NCBI RefSeq assembly: GCF_004348425.1
Contig: NZ_SMKK01000013.1
Span: 1 to 64,000, forward strand
Length of the DNA stretch: 64,000 bases
Origin: Actinomadura sp. 7K507
GTDB taxonomy: Bacteria; Actinomycetota; Actinomycetes; Streptosporangiales; Streptosporangiaceae
Direction of reading: 5' to 3'
A program made the position numbers and the translations under genes. This document shows, piece by piece, positions 46,716-55,585 of the stretch (within the stretch, counting starts at the first letter, position 1; each line of letters starts with the position of its first letter). The notes under the pieces were generated by a model, which made no database searches, was not told the DNA's origin, and saw only the letters and a list, made by a program, of their open reading frames with translations.

Positions 46716-47537
46716 ATGCAAGCGGCACGGCAGGCATGGCGACGGCTGGAACCGGTGCACAGCATGATCTACTTCGTGCCGGAGGCCCCGGAGCGGTACG
46801 CCGCCCTCGGCCTGGACACCTCGTCCGGCTACTTCGCGTCCCGTGCGGCCGCCTTCGGACGGGCGTCCGCCGAGATCGTCACCGCGACGTTCTACAACTT
46901 CAACCCGGCCGTCGTCCGCCGCGCGCTCCCGGCGGCCTGGGACGCGGCGAGCCCGGAGCAGGTGCTCGCCGCCCGGACGGACGCCGCCGGCGCCGCGCTC
47001 CGCCGCGCGGCCATCGACCGGCTGCCCGATCTCCAGGAGACCCTCGCCCTGGCCCGCCGCGCGGCCGAAGCGGCCTGCGACCACGTCCACGGCCGGCCGC
47101 TCTTCGCGGCGCACGCCGCCCTGCCCTGGCCGGACGAGCCGATCCTCCAGCTCTGGTGGGCCCAGACGCTCCTCCGCGAGTTCCGCGGCGACGGCCACAT
47201 CGCCGTCCTCACCGCCGAGGGCGTCACCCCGCTTGAGGCCCTCGTCCTGCACGCGGGCACCGGCACCGTCCCCACCCCGTTCCTCCAGGCCACCCGGGCC
47301 TGGCCCGCGGACGAATGGGACGCCACCGCGGAACGGCTCCGCGGCCGCGGGCTGCTGGACGGCGAATCCCTCACCGCCGCCGGCAAGGACTTCCGACAGC
47401 ACATCGAGGACCGCACCGACGCCCTGGCCGTCCCCGCCTACTCCGCCCTCGGCGAGGAGGACTGCGAGCACCTCGCCGAACTGGCCCGCCCCTACGGCAG
47501 GGCCGTCGTGGACGCCGGCCTCCTGAACCCCGCGTAG
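46716..47537 (+). CDS. SCO6745 family protein
   Basis: 273 aa. ARQAWRRLEPVHSMIYFVPE at the start and LQLWWAQTLLREFRGDGHIA in the middle are typical of the SCO6745 family, an actinobacterial group with a MarR-like helix-turn-helix appearance but no established function. Near the C-terminus, LRGRGLLDGESLTAAGKDFRQ has the look of a winged-helix segment. It has its own promoter, and neighbours give no clear functional link. Confidence 0.8.
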   Translation: MQAARQAWRRLEPVHSMIYFVPEAPERYAALGLDTSSGYFASRAAAFGRASAEIVTATFYNFNPAVVRRALPAAWDAASPEQVLAARTDAAGAALRRAAIDRLPDLQETLALARRAAEAACDHVHGRPLFAAHAALPWPDEPILQLWWAQTLLREFRGDGHIAVLTAEGVTPLEALVLHAGTGTVPTPFLQATRAWPADEWDATAERLRGRGLLDGESLTAAGKDFRQHIEDRTDALAVPAYSALGEEDCEHLAELARPYGRAVVDAGLLNPA

Positions 47538-47687
47538 CGCGCGGCCGCCACATGCCCTGATCCGGCCGGACGGATCCGCGGCCGGGTACTTGTCGGCGGC
47601 CTGGCCGGACGCGGAGGCGGCGCTCCCGCTAGGGTCGGCCGGGTCGGGACATTCTGGTCCCGCCGATCCGCGAGGGGAAGTCCGCAG

Positions 47688-49037
47688 GTGTTCGAGTCCG
47701 TGCTCGTCGCGAACCGCGGCGAGATCGCCGGCCGGATCATCCGCACGGCACGCGCGATGGGGATCAAGGCCATCGCGGTGTACTCGGAGGCCGACGCCGG
47801 CCTGTCGTTCGTCGCCGAGGCGGACGAGGCCGTCCTCATCGGCCCGCCCAGTCCCGCACGCAGCTACCTCAACGTGCCCGCGGTCCTGGAGGCCGCGCGC
47901 CGGACGAACGCGCAGGCCGTCCACCCCGGCTACGGGTTCCTCGCCGAGAGCGCCGAGTTCGCCCGCGCGGTCGCCGGCCAGGACCGCGTGTGGGTCGGGC
48001 CGCCGCCGCTCGCCGTCGCCCGGCTCGGCAACAAGATCAACTCCCGGAACCTGATGAAGGAGGCGGGCGTCCCCGTCGCACCCGGCGTGTGGGAGCCCGT
48101 CCCGGACGCCGGCACCGCGGTCGAGGAGGCCGCGCGCATCGGCTACCCCGTGGCGGTCAAGCCCGCCGCGAGCACCGGCGGCGCCGGCATCGGCGTCGCC
48201 CACGACGAGGCGGCGCTGCGCGAGGCGTACGAGACCGTCCGCACCCGGGCCGCATGGCTGTTCCACCAGGACGACGTCCTGCTCGAACGGTACGTGGAGG
48301 GCGCCCGGCACATCGAGGTGCAGATCTTCGGCCTCGCCGACGGGACCGTCGTGGCGCTCGGCGAACGGGACTGCTCCGTCCAGCGCAACGACGAGAAGGT
48401 CGCCGGCGAGACCCCGTCGCCCGGCGTCACCCCGGCGCTTCGCGAGCGGATGCTCGCCGCCGCCGTCCGCGCCGGCGAGGCGGTCGGGTACCGCGGCGCC
48501 GGCACCGTCGAATGCCTCGTCGACCCCGCCGCGCAGGAGTTCTTCTTCCTGGAGATGGACACCCGCCTCCAGGCCGAGCACCGCGTCACCGAACTGGTCA
48601 CCGGCATCGACCTCGTCGAGCAGCAGTTCCGCGTCGCCGCCGGCGAACCCGTGTCGTTCACCGGCGCGGCGCCCCGCGGCCACGCCTTCGAGTTCCGTGT
48701 CCACGCCGAGGACCCGCAGCGGTTCTTCCCCAGCGCGGGCAAGATCAAGGTGTGGGAGGAGCCGGTCGGCGACGGTATCCGCATCGACGCCGGATACGCC
48801 GAGGGCGCCACCGTCACGACCCACTACGACCCGATGCTCGCCAAGCTGTGCGTCCACGGCGACGACCGCGACCACGCGCTGCGCCGGGCCCGCGCCGCCG
48901 TGGACAACCTCCGCATCGAGGGGCTGCCGACGAACCTGCCCTTCCTGCGGGAACTGCTCGACCACCCCGAGTTCGCGGACGGCACCTACGACACCGGGGT
49001 GGTGGAGCGCATGCGCACACCGGGGGCGGAACGTTGA
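47688..49037 (+). CDS. Biotin carboxylase-type ATP-grasp protein (divergent)
   Basis: 449 aa, the length of free-standing AccC. FESVLVANRGEIAGRIIRTA, HPGYGFLAE, VKPAASTGGAGIG (ATP-grasp glycine-rich loop; canonical K...GGGG) and FFLEMDTRLQAEHRVTE identify the biotin carboxylase fold. Several positions differ from E. coli AccC: the RRHQK segment reads RNDEK (His236 replaced by Asp), and MNTR reads MDTR (Asn290 replaced by Asp). The catalytic Lys and Arg are kept. No carboxyltransferase or biotin carrier gene is adjacent. The start is GTG at 47688, and the stop overlaps the BsaP-like gene. It could carboxylate biotin for a distant partner or have moved to another substrate. Confidence 0.82.
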   Translation: MFESVLVANRGEIAGRIIRTARAMGIKAIAVYSEADAGLSFVAEADEAVLIGPPSPARSYLNVPAVLEAARRTNAQAVHPGYGFLAESAEFARAVAGQDRVWVGPPPLAVARLGNKINSRNLMKEAGVPVAPGVWEPVPDAGTAVEEAARIGYPVAVKPAASTGGAGIGVAHDEAALREAYETVRTRAAWLFHQDDVLLERYVEGARHIEVQIFGLADGTVVALGERDCSVQRNDEKVAGETPSPGVTPALRERMLAAAVRAGEAVGYRGAGTVECLVDPAAQEFFFLEMDTRLQAEHRVTELVTGIDLVEQQFRVAAGEPVSFTGAAPRGHAFEFRVHAEDPQRFFPSAGKIKVWEEPVGDGIRIDAGYAEGATVTTHYDPMLAKLCVHGDDRDHALRRARAAVDNLRIEGLPTNLPFLRELLDHPEFADGTYDTGVVERMRTPGAER

Positions 49038-49225
49038 GCTACTGCGACCGCTGCGGGGAACCCGCCGCCGAGGGCGACCACTCCGCCTGCCGCACCGCCC
49101 TCCTGATGGAGCCGCCGCGCTACTGCCCGCGCTGCCGCCGCCGGATGATCGTCCAGGTCACGCCGCTCGGCTGGACGGCCCGCTGCTCCGAGCACGGCGC
49201 GCTGGAGCCGGGGGCCGCGTCCTAG
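49034..49225 (+). CDS. bsaP: Biotin synthase auxiliary protein BsaP-like zinc-ribbon protein
   Basis: 63 aa. Two CxxC pairs (CDRC at residues 4-7 and CPRC at 31-34), extra Cys at 19 and 51, and the segment RMIVQVTPLGWTARCSEHG match what I remember of actinobacterial BsaP, a small Cys-rich protein needed by biotin synthase BioB. The start is TTG inside TTGA, overlapping the biotin carboxylase stop. bioB lies 7 kb away in the same window, so a biotin-related role is coherent, although bsaP more often sits beside bioB. Ends convergent with, and overlapping by 4 bp, the GNAT gene. Confidence 0.75.
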   Translation: MSYCDRCGEPAAEGDHSACRTALLMEPPRYCPRCRRRMIVQVTPLGWTARCSEHGALEPGAAS

Positions 49226-49716
49226 AACGTCAGGGCGTAGGTGAACAGCTTCAGGCCGGGGACGGGCTCCCAGTCGCGGTCGGGGGTGCGGACGAAGCCC
49301 ATGCGCTCGTACAGGCGGTGGGCGCCGTCCATGTCCGGCTGGGTCGACAGGCGCACGGCACTGAGCCCTGCCGCGCGGGCACGGTCGGTACACGCCCGCA
49401 CCATGGCCTGCCCCACGCCTTTGCCGCGGGCCTTCTCCCGGACGGCGAGCATCCGGAACTCGGCCTCGCCCGGCCCCGCGACCTCGGCGTAGGGGCTGCC
49501 GGGCGGGCAGTACGCGACGGCGCCGGCGACCTCGCCCGCGACCTCGGCGACGAGCAGTTCGGACCCGGCGGCGCGGTCGGCGGCGTCCCGGAGCGTGCCC
49601 GCGTACGGGGACGCGGGCGACGTCAGGCCGCCGTCCACGTAGACCTCTACGGTCAGGTCGCCGACAAGCGCGTACTCGTCCGGCCGGGCCGGGCGGACGA
49701 TCACGGGATCAGACAC
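49222..49716 (-). CDS. GNAT family N-acetyltransferase
   Basis: 164 aa. IVRPARPDEYALVGDLTVE opens the GNAT fold. EFRMLAVREKARGKGVGQAM contains the acetyl-CoA pyrophosphate-binding motif (R/Q-x-x-G-x-G/A), and HRLYERMGFVRTPDRDWEP is the usual C-terminal motif B. The GTG start at 49716 overlaps the end of the thiamine-diphosphate enzyme by 8 bp, so the two are co-transcribed. An internal GTG at 49704 is an alternative start. The acceptor substrate is unknown. Confidence 0.85.
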   Translation of the reverse strand: MSDPVIVRPARPDEYALVGDLTVEVYVDGGLTSPASPYAGTLRDAADRAAGSELLVAEVAGEVAGAVAYCPPGSPYAEVAGPGEAEFRMLAVREKARGKGVGQAMVRACTDRARAAGLSAVRLSTQPDMDGAHRLYERMGFVRTPDRDWEPVPGLKLFTYALTF

Positions 49717-51388
49717 CGGTGGTCTTGCGGGGGTAGGAGACGTCCGGGTCGGTGGCGACGTTGACCAGGTACGGGACGCCCGAGTCGAACGCGCGGCGCA
49801 GCGCGGCCCCGATCCCGTCCGGGCGGGTGACCAGCTCACCGGCCCCGCCGAGCGCCTTCACGACCTCGTCGTAGCGGCAGTGCGGCTGCAGGTCGGCGGC
49901 CACGTCGTAGCCGTACAGCATGCGCATCGGGTGTTTCTCCAGCCCCCAGGATCCGTTGTTGCCCACGATCATGACGACCGGCAGGCCGTGCCGCACCAGG
50001 CTATCGGCGTCCATCAGCGACAGGCCCGCGGCTCCGTCGCCGAGCAGCAGCACCACCTGCGCGTCCGGGCGGGCCAGCCGCGCGGCGATCGCGTAGCCGA
50101 GCCCGGTGCCGAGGCACCCGTACGGGCCGGGGTCGAGCCAGCCGCCGGGCCGCCGCGGCTCGACGTACTTGCCCGCGTAGGACACGAAGTCGCCGCCGTC
50201 CCCGATCACCACGGCGTCGTCGTCGAGGACCTTGGACAGCTCCCCGTAGATCCGCAGCGGATGGACCGGGTCGGCGGCGGACGCGAGCAGGTCGATGTCG
50301 CCGGCGATGGCGGCGCAGGTGGCGTCGCGCAGGCCGTCCCGCCAGTCCGCGTAGGAGGCCGGGGACACGCCCGCCTTCGCGCAGGCGGCGGCGAGGTCGC
50401 CGAACAGCAGGGACAGGTCCCCGGCCGCGGACCCGGCGAGGCGCAGGTGGGTCGCGAGCTGGCAGGGCGCGTCCGCGAGGTGGACGACCTCGGCCGTCCC
50501 GTCGCCGAACGAGCCGTAGCCGAGCCGGAAGTCCAGCGGCGTGCCCGCGACGACGACGAGGTCGGCGTCCCCGAACGCGGTGCCGCGGGCGCGGGTGACG
50601 AGCAGCTCGTGCCCGGCCGGCAGGATGCCGCGGCCCTGGCCGTTGGCGACCACGGGCAGCCGCAGCTCCTCGGCGAACTCGCGGGCGGCCGCGTCGGCGC
50701 CGTCCATCCACACGTCCGAGCCGAGCACGAGGACGGGACGGCGCGCGGCCTTGAGCAGCGCGGCGACGCGGTCCAGCCGTTCGGGGTCGGCGGGGCGCTC
50801 CGGCGGCTCGGGGAGCCCGTCCTCGCGGGCCGGGCCCGCCGGGCCGAACAGGTGGTCCATGTGGATGTCGAGGAAGACCGGGCCGCGGTGCGGGGCGGCG
50901 GCGGTCGTGAAGGCGCGGGCGATGTCGGACGCGAGCGTGTCCGGCCCGCCCGCCGTCGCCGCCAGCTTGGTGACGGGCGCCAGGAGCGGCGGCTGGTCGA
51001 GTTCCTGCAGCGCGCCGGCGCCCCAGCGGCCCAGCGGGGCGCGGCCGCCGAGCACGACGACGGGGGACCCGTTGAAGTGGGCCGTCGTGATGCCGCTGAC
51101 GCCGTTGGTGACGCCGGGGCCCGCCGTCAGGACGGCCAGGCCGGTGCGGCGGGTGAGCCGCGCCGTGGCCTCGGCCGCGAACACGGCGGTCTGCTCGTGC
51201 CGGACGTCCAGGATGCGGGGCACCGCGTCCTTTGCCGTCGGGTCGCCCCCCGTTTCGGCACCGGCCGCCTCGCCGACCGCGCCGTCGTACAGCGGGAAGA
51301 CGTGCCCGCCCGACAGCGTGAACATCGTCTCCGCACCGTGCCTGCGGATCTCCGCGATCGCCGTGTCGCCACCGTGCCTGGCTCTCAT
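49709..51388 (-). CDS. Acetolactate synthase-like thiamine diphosphate-dependent enzyme
   Basis: 559 aa with the three-domain layout of ThDP enzymes. The cofactor-activating Glu is in RHEQTAVFAAEATARLTRRTG, and the diphosphate/Mg motif is LLGDGAAGLSLMD followed by VGNNGSWGLEK (GDG-Nx). The substrate could be pyruvate, oxalyl-CoA or another 2-oxo acid; sequence alone does not decide. No regulatory small subunit is nearby. I start at the ATG at 51388; longer upstream frames run into the promoter region. It is divergent from the carotenoid oxygenase gene. Confidence 0.83.
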   Translation of the reverse strand: MRARHGGDTAIAEIRRHGAETMFTLSGGHVFPLYDGAVGEAAGAETGGDPTAKDAVPRILDVRHEQTAVFAAEATARLTRRTGLAVLTAGPGVTNGVSGITTAHFNGSPVVVLGGRAPLGRWGAGALQELDQPPLLAPVTKLAATAGGPDTLASDIARAFTTAAAPHRGPVFLDIHMDHLFGPAGPAREDGLPEPPERPADPERLDRVAALLKAARRPVLVLGSDVWMDGADAAAREFAEELRLPVVANGQGRGILPAGHELLVTRARGTAFGDADLVVVAGTPLDFRLGYGSFGDGTAEVVHLADAPCQLATHLRLAGSAAGDLSLLFGDLAAACAKAGVSPASYADWRDGLRDATCAAIAGDIDLLASAADPVHPLRIYGELSKVLDDDAVVIGDGGDFVSYAGKYVEPRRPGGWLDPGPYGCLGTGLGYAIAARLARPDAQVVLLLGDGAAGLSLMDADSLVRHGLPVVMIVGNNGSWGLEKHPMRMLYGYDVAADLQPHCRYDEVVKALGGAGELVTRPDGIGAALRRAFDSGVPYLVNVATDPDVSYPRKTTGV

Positions 51389-51401
51389 GCACGCACCGTA
51401 A

Positions 51402-51415
51402 CAAGCGACCGCTTG
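51402..51415. promoter_or_regulatory. Perfect 14-bp palindrome between the ThDP enzyme and carotenoid oxygenase genes
   Basis: CAAGCG-AC-CGCTTG lies 14 bp from the ThDP enzyme ATG and 81 bp from the carotenoid oxygenase ATG. The form is like that of TetR-family operators. No such regulator is adjacent, so it would act in trans. Confidence 0.45.
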
Positions 51416-51495
51416 CTGCGCAGTAGTAGTTAGAGGGTTGACGACGAACCCTCCCGGGATGTTGATTGGCGGGAAGCCGACCCCCGGAGGCACCG

Positions 51496-53187
51496 ATGCC
51501 GGTACCGCGCTCGATCCTCGGCAAGCAGGCACTCGCCGCCATGGACGTCGCCGACATGGACCTGGACGTCATCGCCGGCGCATGGCCGGACGACGTCCGC
51601 GGCCATTACGTCGTCAGCACGTCCGATCAGCGGACCCGCCCGCTGCACGCGTTCTTCGGCGACGGGATCATGGCCAGGCTGTCGCTCACCCCCGGCACCG
51701 GCGGCGCGCCCGCCGGCCGCTTCGCCTGGCGCGCCCGCGTCGTCGACACCCCGTCGGTCCGGCTGCGGGAGAAGCGTCCCGACCTGTTCACCGCCGGACC
51801 GGTCGGCACCAGCTCACCGTGGGGATTCGTCAACGCGGCCAACACCGCGCCGCTGCCGTGGGGCGACCGGCTCTTCGTGACCTGGGACGCCGGACGCCCG
51901 GTGGAGGTCGACCCCGTCACGCTGGAGTTCGTCGCCGAGGTCGGGCACCGCGACGACTGGAAGCCGGCCATGGACCAGGCCGTCCTGCCGCTCGTCTCCA
52001 CCACCGCCCACCCGGTGATCGACCCCGAGCGCGGCTGCCTGTGGAGCGTCAGCCGCGACGTGATCACCGGCGCCGTCGCCGTCATCGGCTACGACGGGAC
52101 GGGGACCCGCGTCCAGCGCTGGGACGTCGAGAACGCGGTGCTCCCGCAGGCCACGCACACCATCACCCAGACCCGCGACTGGCTCGTCCTCGCCGACACC
52201 GCCTACAAGATCGACACCGACGAGGTCTTCGGCGGCGAGCGGACCGTCGCCAACAATCCCGATGGTCCCGTACTGCTCATCCGCAAGGACGACCTGGTTC
52301 CAGGGCGCGGAACGGTCTCCTGCAAGCAGTTCCGCATCGCCCCCGAGGTCAACCACTTCTACGCCCGCTACGACGACACCGACGGCGTCCAGGTCGTGAT
52401 GGAGCACAGCGAAGGCGTGGACATCGGGATGTACCTGCGCGAGGACGACATCGACGTCTACGGCCGTCCGATCGACCCGGCCTTGCGCGGCATGTACTGC
52501 CACGGCATGACGCCCGCGCTCACGACCGTCCTGCAGTTCGACCCGGAGACCGGCCAGGTGCGGGAACGCGCGCGCGCCAGCGACCCCGAACGGTGGTGGC
52601 AGGCCGAACTGTCCGCCATCGACTGGTGCATCGAAGGGCAGACCGACCCGACCCGCCACCACCTCATCTACCTCGGCTTCCACCCAGAGGCCATCAACCA
52701 GCGGGCCATGCGCAACTACGAGGGCCGCATAGACCCGTCGCTGTTCCCCGCAGAAGAGACCCCGGCCGTCCTGGTCACCCACGACCGCGAAGACCTCAAG
52801 GCCCTGTCGGAGTGGACGTTCGCCCTGGACGACTACCCCACATCGCCGTCGTTCGTCCCGCGCGGCCGAGGCGGCACCCGCTACGCCGGTACGAACCCCG
52901 GCGGCCACGACGGCTACCTGGTCGTCGCCGTCCACAACGACGACCGCTTCCGCATCGAACTCTTCGACGCCGCCGACGTGGGCCGAGGCCCCATCTCCGT
53001 CCTGGCCCCGCCCAACGGCACGACGGTGCCGTTCCTCATCCACTCCGCATGGATGCCAGAAGCCAACCCGGCCCCGAACCTCGAACGCCACCGCTTCACC
53101 GACGACCTGGACGTCCGCCTAGACCAACTCGACCCCGACCTAGCCGCCACAGCCCGTGAGGTAGCAGCCGACCTGGACGTCCGCTAG
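51496..53187 (+). CDS. Carotenoid oxygenase family protein
   Basis: 563 aa of the carotenoid cleavage dioxygenase/lignostilbene dioxygenase family. Four His in conserved settings (TTAHPVID, ATHTITQ, YCHGMTPA, LIHSAWMPE) probably bind the non-haem iron in the seven-bladed propeller. GDGIMARLSL near the N-terminus is the usual family entry strand. Such enzymes split carotenoids or stilbene-like phenylpropanoids at a double bond. The ATG at 51496 has GGAGG 7 nt upstream; an in-frame TTG 30 bp earlier is less likely. The substrate is unknown, and no carotenoid genes are in the window. Confidence 0.85.
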   Translation: MPVPRSILGKQALAAMDVADMDLDVIAGAWPDDVRGHYVVSTSDQRTRPLHAFFGDGIMARLSLTPGTGGAPAGRFAWRARVVDTPSVRLREKRPDLFTAGPVGTSSPWGFVNAANTAPLPWGDRLFVTWDAGRPVEVDPVTLEFVAEVGHRDDWKPAMDQAVLPLVSTTAHPVIDPERGCLWSVSRDVITGAVAVIGYDGTGTRVQRWDVENAVLPQATHTITQTRDWLVLADTAYKIDTDEVFGGERTVANNPDGPVLLIRKDDLVPGRGTVSCKQFRIAPEVNHFYARYDDTDGVQVVMEHSEGVDIGMYLREDDIDVYGRPIDPALRGMYCHGMTPALTTVLQFDPETGQVRERARASDPERWWQAELSAIDWCIEGQTDPTRHHLIYLGFHPEAINQRAMRNYEGRIDPSLFPAEETPAVLVTHDREDLKALSEWTFALDDYPTSPSFVPRGRGGTRYAGTNPGGHDGYLVVAVHNDDRFRIELFDAADVGRGPISVLAPPNGTTVPFLIHSAWMPEANPAPNLERHRFTDDLDVRLDQLDPDLAATAREVAADLDVR

Positions 53188-53197
53188 CCGTACTCGG

Positions 53198-54421
53198 TCA
53201 TGAGGTCGGCGACAGGCGGGCGGGCTTCGGTCCGGGCCTGGCGAGCCCCACCAGCAGGGAGGCCAGGGCGAGGGACGCGGTGCCCCACAGCAGCGGCACG
53301 ATGCCCGCTCCCTCGACGACCAGGCCGCCGGCGAAGGCGCCCAGGGCGATCGAGCCGGCGAACACGCCCACGTACAGGCCGGTGATGTGCTCGACCCGGT
53401 CCGGTGCGGCGGTGGTCATCCACAGCTGTCCCCCCACGGAGAGACCTCCGTAGGCCACACCCCACAGGGCGATCGCCAGGCCGGCGGCCAGCGCGACGGT
53501 GCCGAACAGGGCGAGGTTCACCAGAGCGACCGTGATCCCCGTGGCGAGCAGCAGGACGGTCAGGCGCGGACGGCGTCCGGCGGCGGCTCCGGCGGCGAAG
53601 TTGCCGATCAGGCCGAACACGCCGTAGAGCAGCAACAGCAGCGCGATCGTGTTCGCCGGCATGCCGGCCAGCTCTTCGAGGGCGGGACGCACGTAGGTGT
53701 ACGCGGCGAAGTGCGCCGTGACGAGTAGCACGACGACGACGAGTCCGGTGATGACCGCCGGGCGTGCCAAGGAACGGCGCCGCCCGGTCTCCGCCTCGCC
53801 CTCCGCGGCGACGGGACGGCGCAGCTCGGGCAGCGCGAGGAGCAGCGCGGCGGCGAGGAGCAGCGCCAGCGCGGTGAGCGCGCCGAACGCGGCCCGCCAG
53901 CCGGAGGCGTTCGCCGCCAGCGTGCCCAGGGGCACGCCGAGCACGGAGGCCGCGGCGATGCCGCTGACGGCGAAGGAGACCGCCAGGCCGGCATCGCGCG
54001 GTGCGACCAGCCGGGCCGCCACCGCCACCGCCAAGCCCCAGACGGTGCCCATGCCGACGCCGAGGATGATCCGTGAGACCACGAGCATCCCGAAGCCGCC
54101 GGCGATCGTCGTCAGGCCGTTGCCGATGGCCAGCACCGCCATCGCCGCGGCCAGCACCACCCGGCGGTCCAGGTGCCCCAGCAGCCGCGGCACGACCGGG
54201 GCGGTGACAGCCGAGACCACACCCGTGATCGTCAGGCTGGTACCGGTCGCGCCCGGGGAGATGCCCAGCCCGCCGGCCATCGGGGTGAGCACCCCTACCG
54301 GCAGCATCTCCGAGGTCACAACCATGAACGTGCTCAGCGTCAGCACGCCGACCGCGACCCATTGCGGCGGCGAGGTCCGGTCCTGTTCGACGCTTTCCGA
54401 TGGGGGCGCAGAAGAGATCAT
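53198..54421 (-). CDS. MFS transporter, drug-efflux/arabinose-efflux type
   Basis: 407 aa with about 12 hydrophobic segments. WVAVGVLTLSTFMVVTSEML with GVLTPMAGGLGI, then ISRIILGVGMGTVWGL-like helix 4 and a central charged loop (PELRRPVAAEGEAETGRRR), are typical of DHA1 exporters with a proton-linked mechanism. I prefer the ATG at 54421: upstream in-frame ATGs at 54472 and beyond would put coding sequence across the palindromic operator and the divergent LysR promoter. Probably regulated by that LysR protein. Confidence 0.83.
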   Translation of the reverse strand: MISSAPPSESVEQDRTSPPQWVAVGVLTLSTFMVVTSEMLPVGVLTPMAGGLGISPGATGTSLTITGVVSAVTAPVVPRLLGHLDRRVVLAAAMAVLAIGNGLTTIAGGFGMLVVSRIILGVGMGTVWGLAVAVAARLVAPRDAGLAVSFAVSGIAAASVLGVPLGTLAANASGWRAAFGALTALALLLAAALLLALPELRRPVAAEGEAETGRRRSLARPAVITGLVVVVLLVTAHFAAYTYVRPALEELAGMPANTIALLLLLYGVFGLIGNFAAGAAAGRRPRLTVLLLATGITVALVNLALFGTVALAAGLAIALWGVAYGGLSVGGQLWMTTAAPDRVEHITGLYVGVFAGSIALGAFAGGLVVEGAGIVPLLWGTASLALASLLVGLARPGPKPARLSPTS

Positions 54422-54467
54422 GCCCACCAGTCCATTGCCGCCGAGACCCGGGAACAACAGCGATCTC

Positions 54468-54483
54468 CTCATCGAACGATGAG
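54468..54483. promoter_or_regulatory. 16-bp palindrome between the MFS and LysR genes
   Basis: CTCATCG-AA-CGATGAG has perfect 7-bp arms. It lies 47 bp upstream of the MFS start and 35 bp upstream of the LysR start, the place expected for a LysR operator controlling both. Confidence 0.5.
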
Positions 54484-54517
54484 CCCGACTGATCGATGGG
54501 GACGTATGGTCGGAGAC

Positions 54518-55465
54518 ATGAGCAACGGGCTTCCGGCGATGCACCAGGCGCATCTGCAGCAGATCGAGTGCCTGCTCGCCCTGGCCGAGGAACTGCACTT
54601 CGGTCGCACCGCCCAGCGTCTGGGCTGCTCCCAGTCACGGGTCAGCCAGCTCATCGCCGCCCTGGAGACCCGGATCGGGGCACGCCTGGTCGAGCGCACC
54701 AGCCGCCGCGTCCGCCTGACCCGCGTCGGCGCGCAGTTCGTCAAGGAGGTCCGTCCGGCCTACCGCACGCTGCTGCGCACCTTCGACCGCGCCCGCGACC
54801 GCGCGATGCGCGGAGCCGTCGAAGAGCTGCGGATCGGGTTCACCGGCATGGTCTACGAGGAGATCACCTCCACCTTCCGCGCCCTGCGCGAGCAGCACGG
54901 CGTGGCCGTCCACACCCACGACCTGCCCGTCGGCTCGCCGTTCACGGCCGTGATCGACGGCGAGGTCGATGCGGTGATCGCCGAGCTGCCGGTGCACGAG
55001 ACCGAGCTGACCGTCGGCTTCCGTTTCCCGCCCCAGGACCAGTTCATCGTCCTCAGCGCCGGTCACCCGCTCGCCGGCCGGGAGGCGGTCGACCTGGAAG
55101 GGCTCGCCGACTTCGACCTCCTGCACCGCATCGGTGACGCCCCCGGCTACTGGAAGGCCGCGCGCACGCCCCCGGCCACACCCTCCGGTGCGCCGATCCC
55201 CTCGACCGCGGGAATCATGACCATCCAGCAGGGCATGGCCCTGGTCGCGTCCGGACACCACGCGATGCTCGCCTGCCGCCCGCTGACCGAGTACCACGCC
55301 CGCACCGACCTGCGCTACATCCCCGTCCGCGGACTCGAGGCGACCAGCCGGCTCGGTCTGGTCTGGCGCTCCGGCCGCACCAGCCCGCCACTCGCGGCAC
55401 TGGCCGACCTCCTCGAACGAGCAAGCCGACCCGAAGCGGAAACGGCGGTGCAGGTGGCGGTGTAG
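54518..55465 (+). CDS. LysR family transcriptional regulator
   Basis: 315 aa. QQIECLLALAEELHFGRTAQ and LGCSQSRVSQLIAALETRIG are the LysR helix-turn-helix; the effector domain follows with LRIGFTGMVYEEITSTFRAL. I chose the ATG at 54518; an ATG 12 bp earlier is equally in frame. Divergent from an MFS exporter with a 16-bp palindrome between, so it probably controls export of a compound it senses. Confidence 0.87.
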   Translation: MSNGLPAMHQAHLQQIECLLALAEELHFGRTAQRLGCSQSRVSQLIAALETRIGARLVERTSRRVRLTRVGAQFVKEVRPAYRTLLRTFDRARDRAMRGAVEELRIGFTGMVYEEITSTFRALREQHGVAVHTHDLPVGSPFTAVIDGEVDAVIAELPVHETELTVGFRFPPQDQFIVLSAGHPLAGREAVDLEGLADFDLLHRIGDAPGYWKAARTPPATPSGAPIPSTAGIMTIQQGMALVASGHHAMLACRPLTEYHARTDLRYIPVRGLEATSRLGLVWRSGRTSPPLAALADLLERASRPEAETAVQVAV

Positions 55466-55571
55466 GGCAGACCGCCGATTCCGATCGCCGCGTTCCCCTG
55501 GACGGCCCGCTACAAAAAGCGGCCGCCGAAGACTGTGGGGTCCGGCCGCCGTCCCCGCCACGGCCCCGCGC

Positions 55572-55577
55572 TAGGGT
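55572..55577 (+). promoter_or_regulatory. Candidate -10 box of leaderless bioD
   Basis: TAGGGT lies exactly 8 nt before the bioD GTG at 55586, and no Shine-Dalgarno sequence is present. Transcription would begin at or next to the start codon. Confidence 0.45.
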
Positions 55578-55585
55578 CACGCCTT

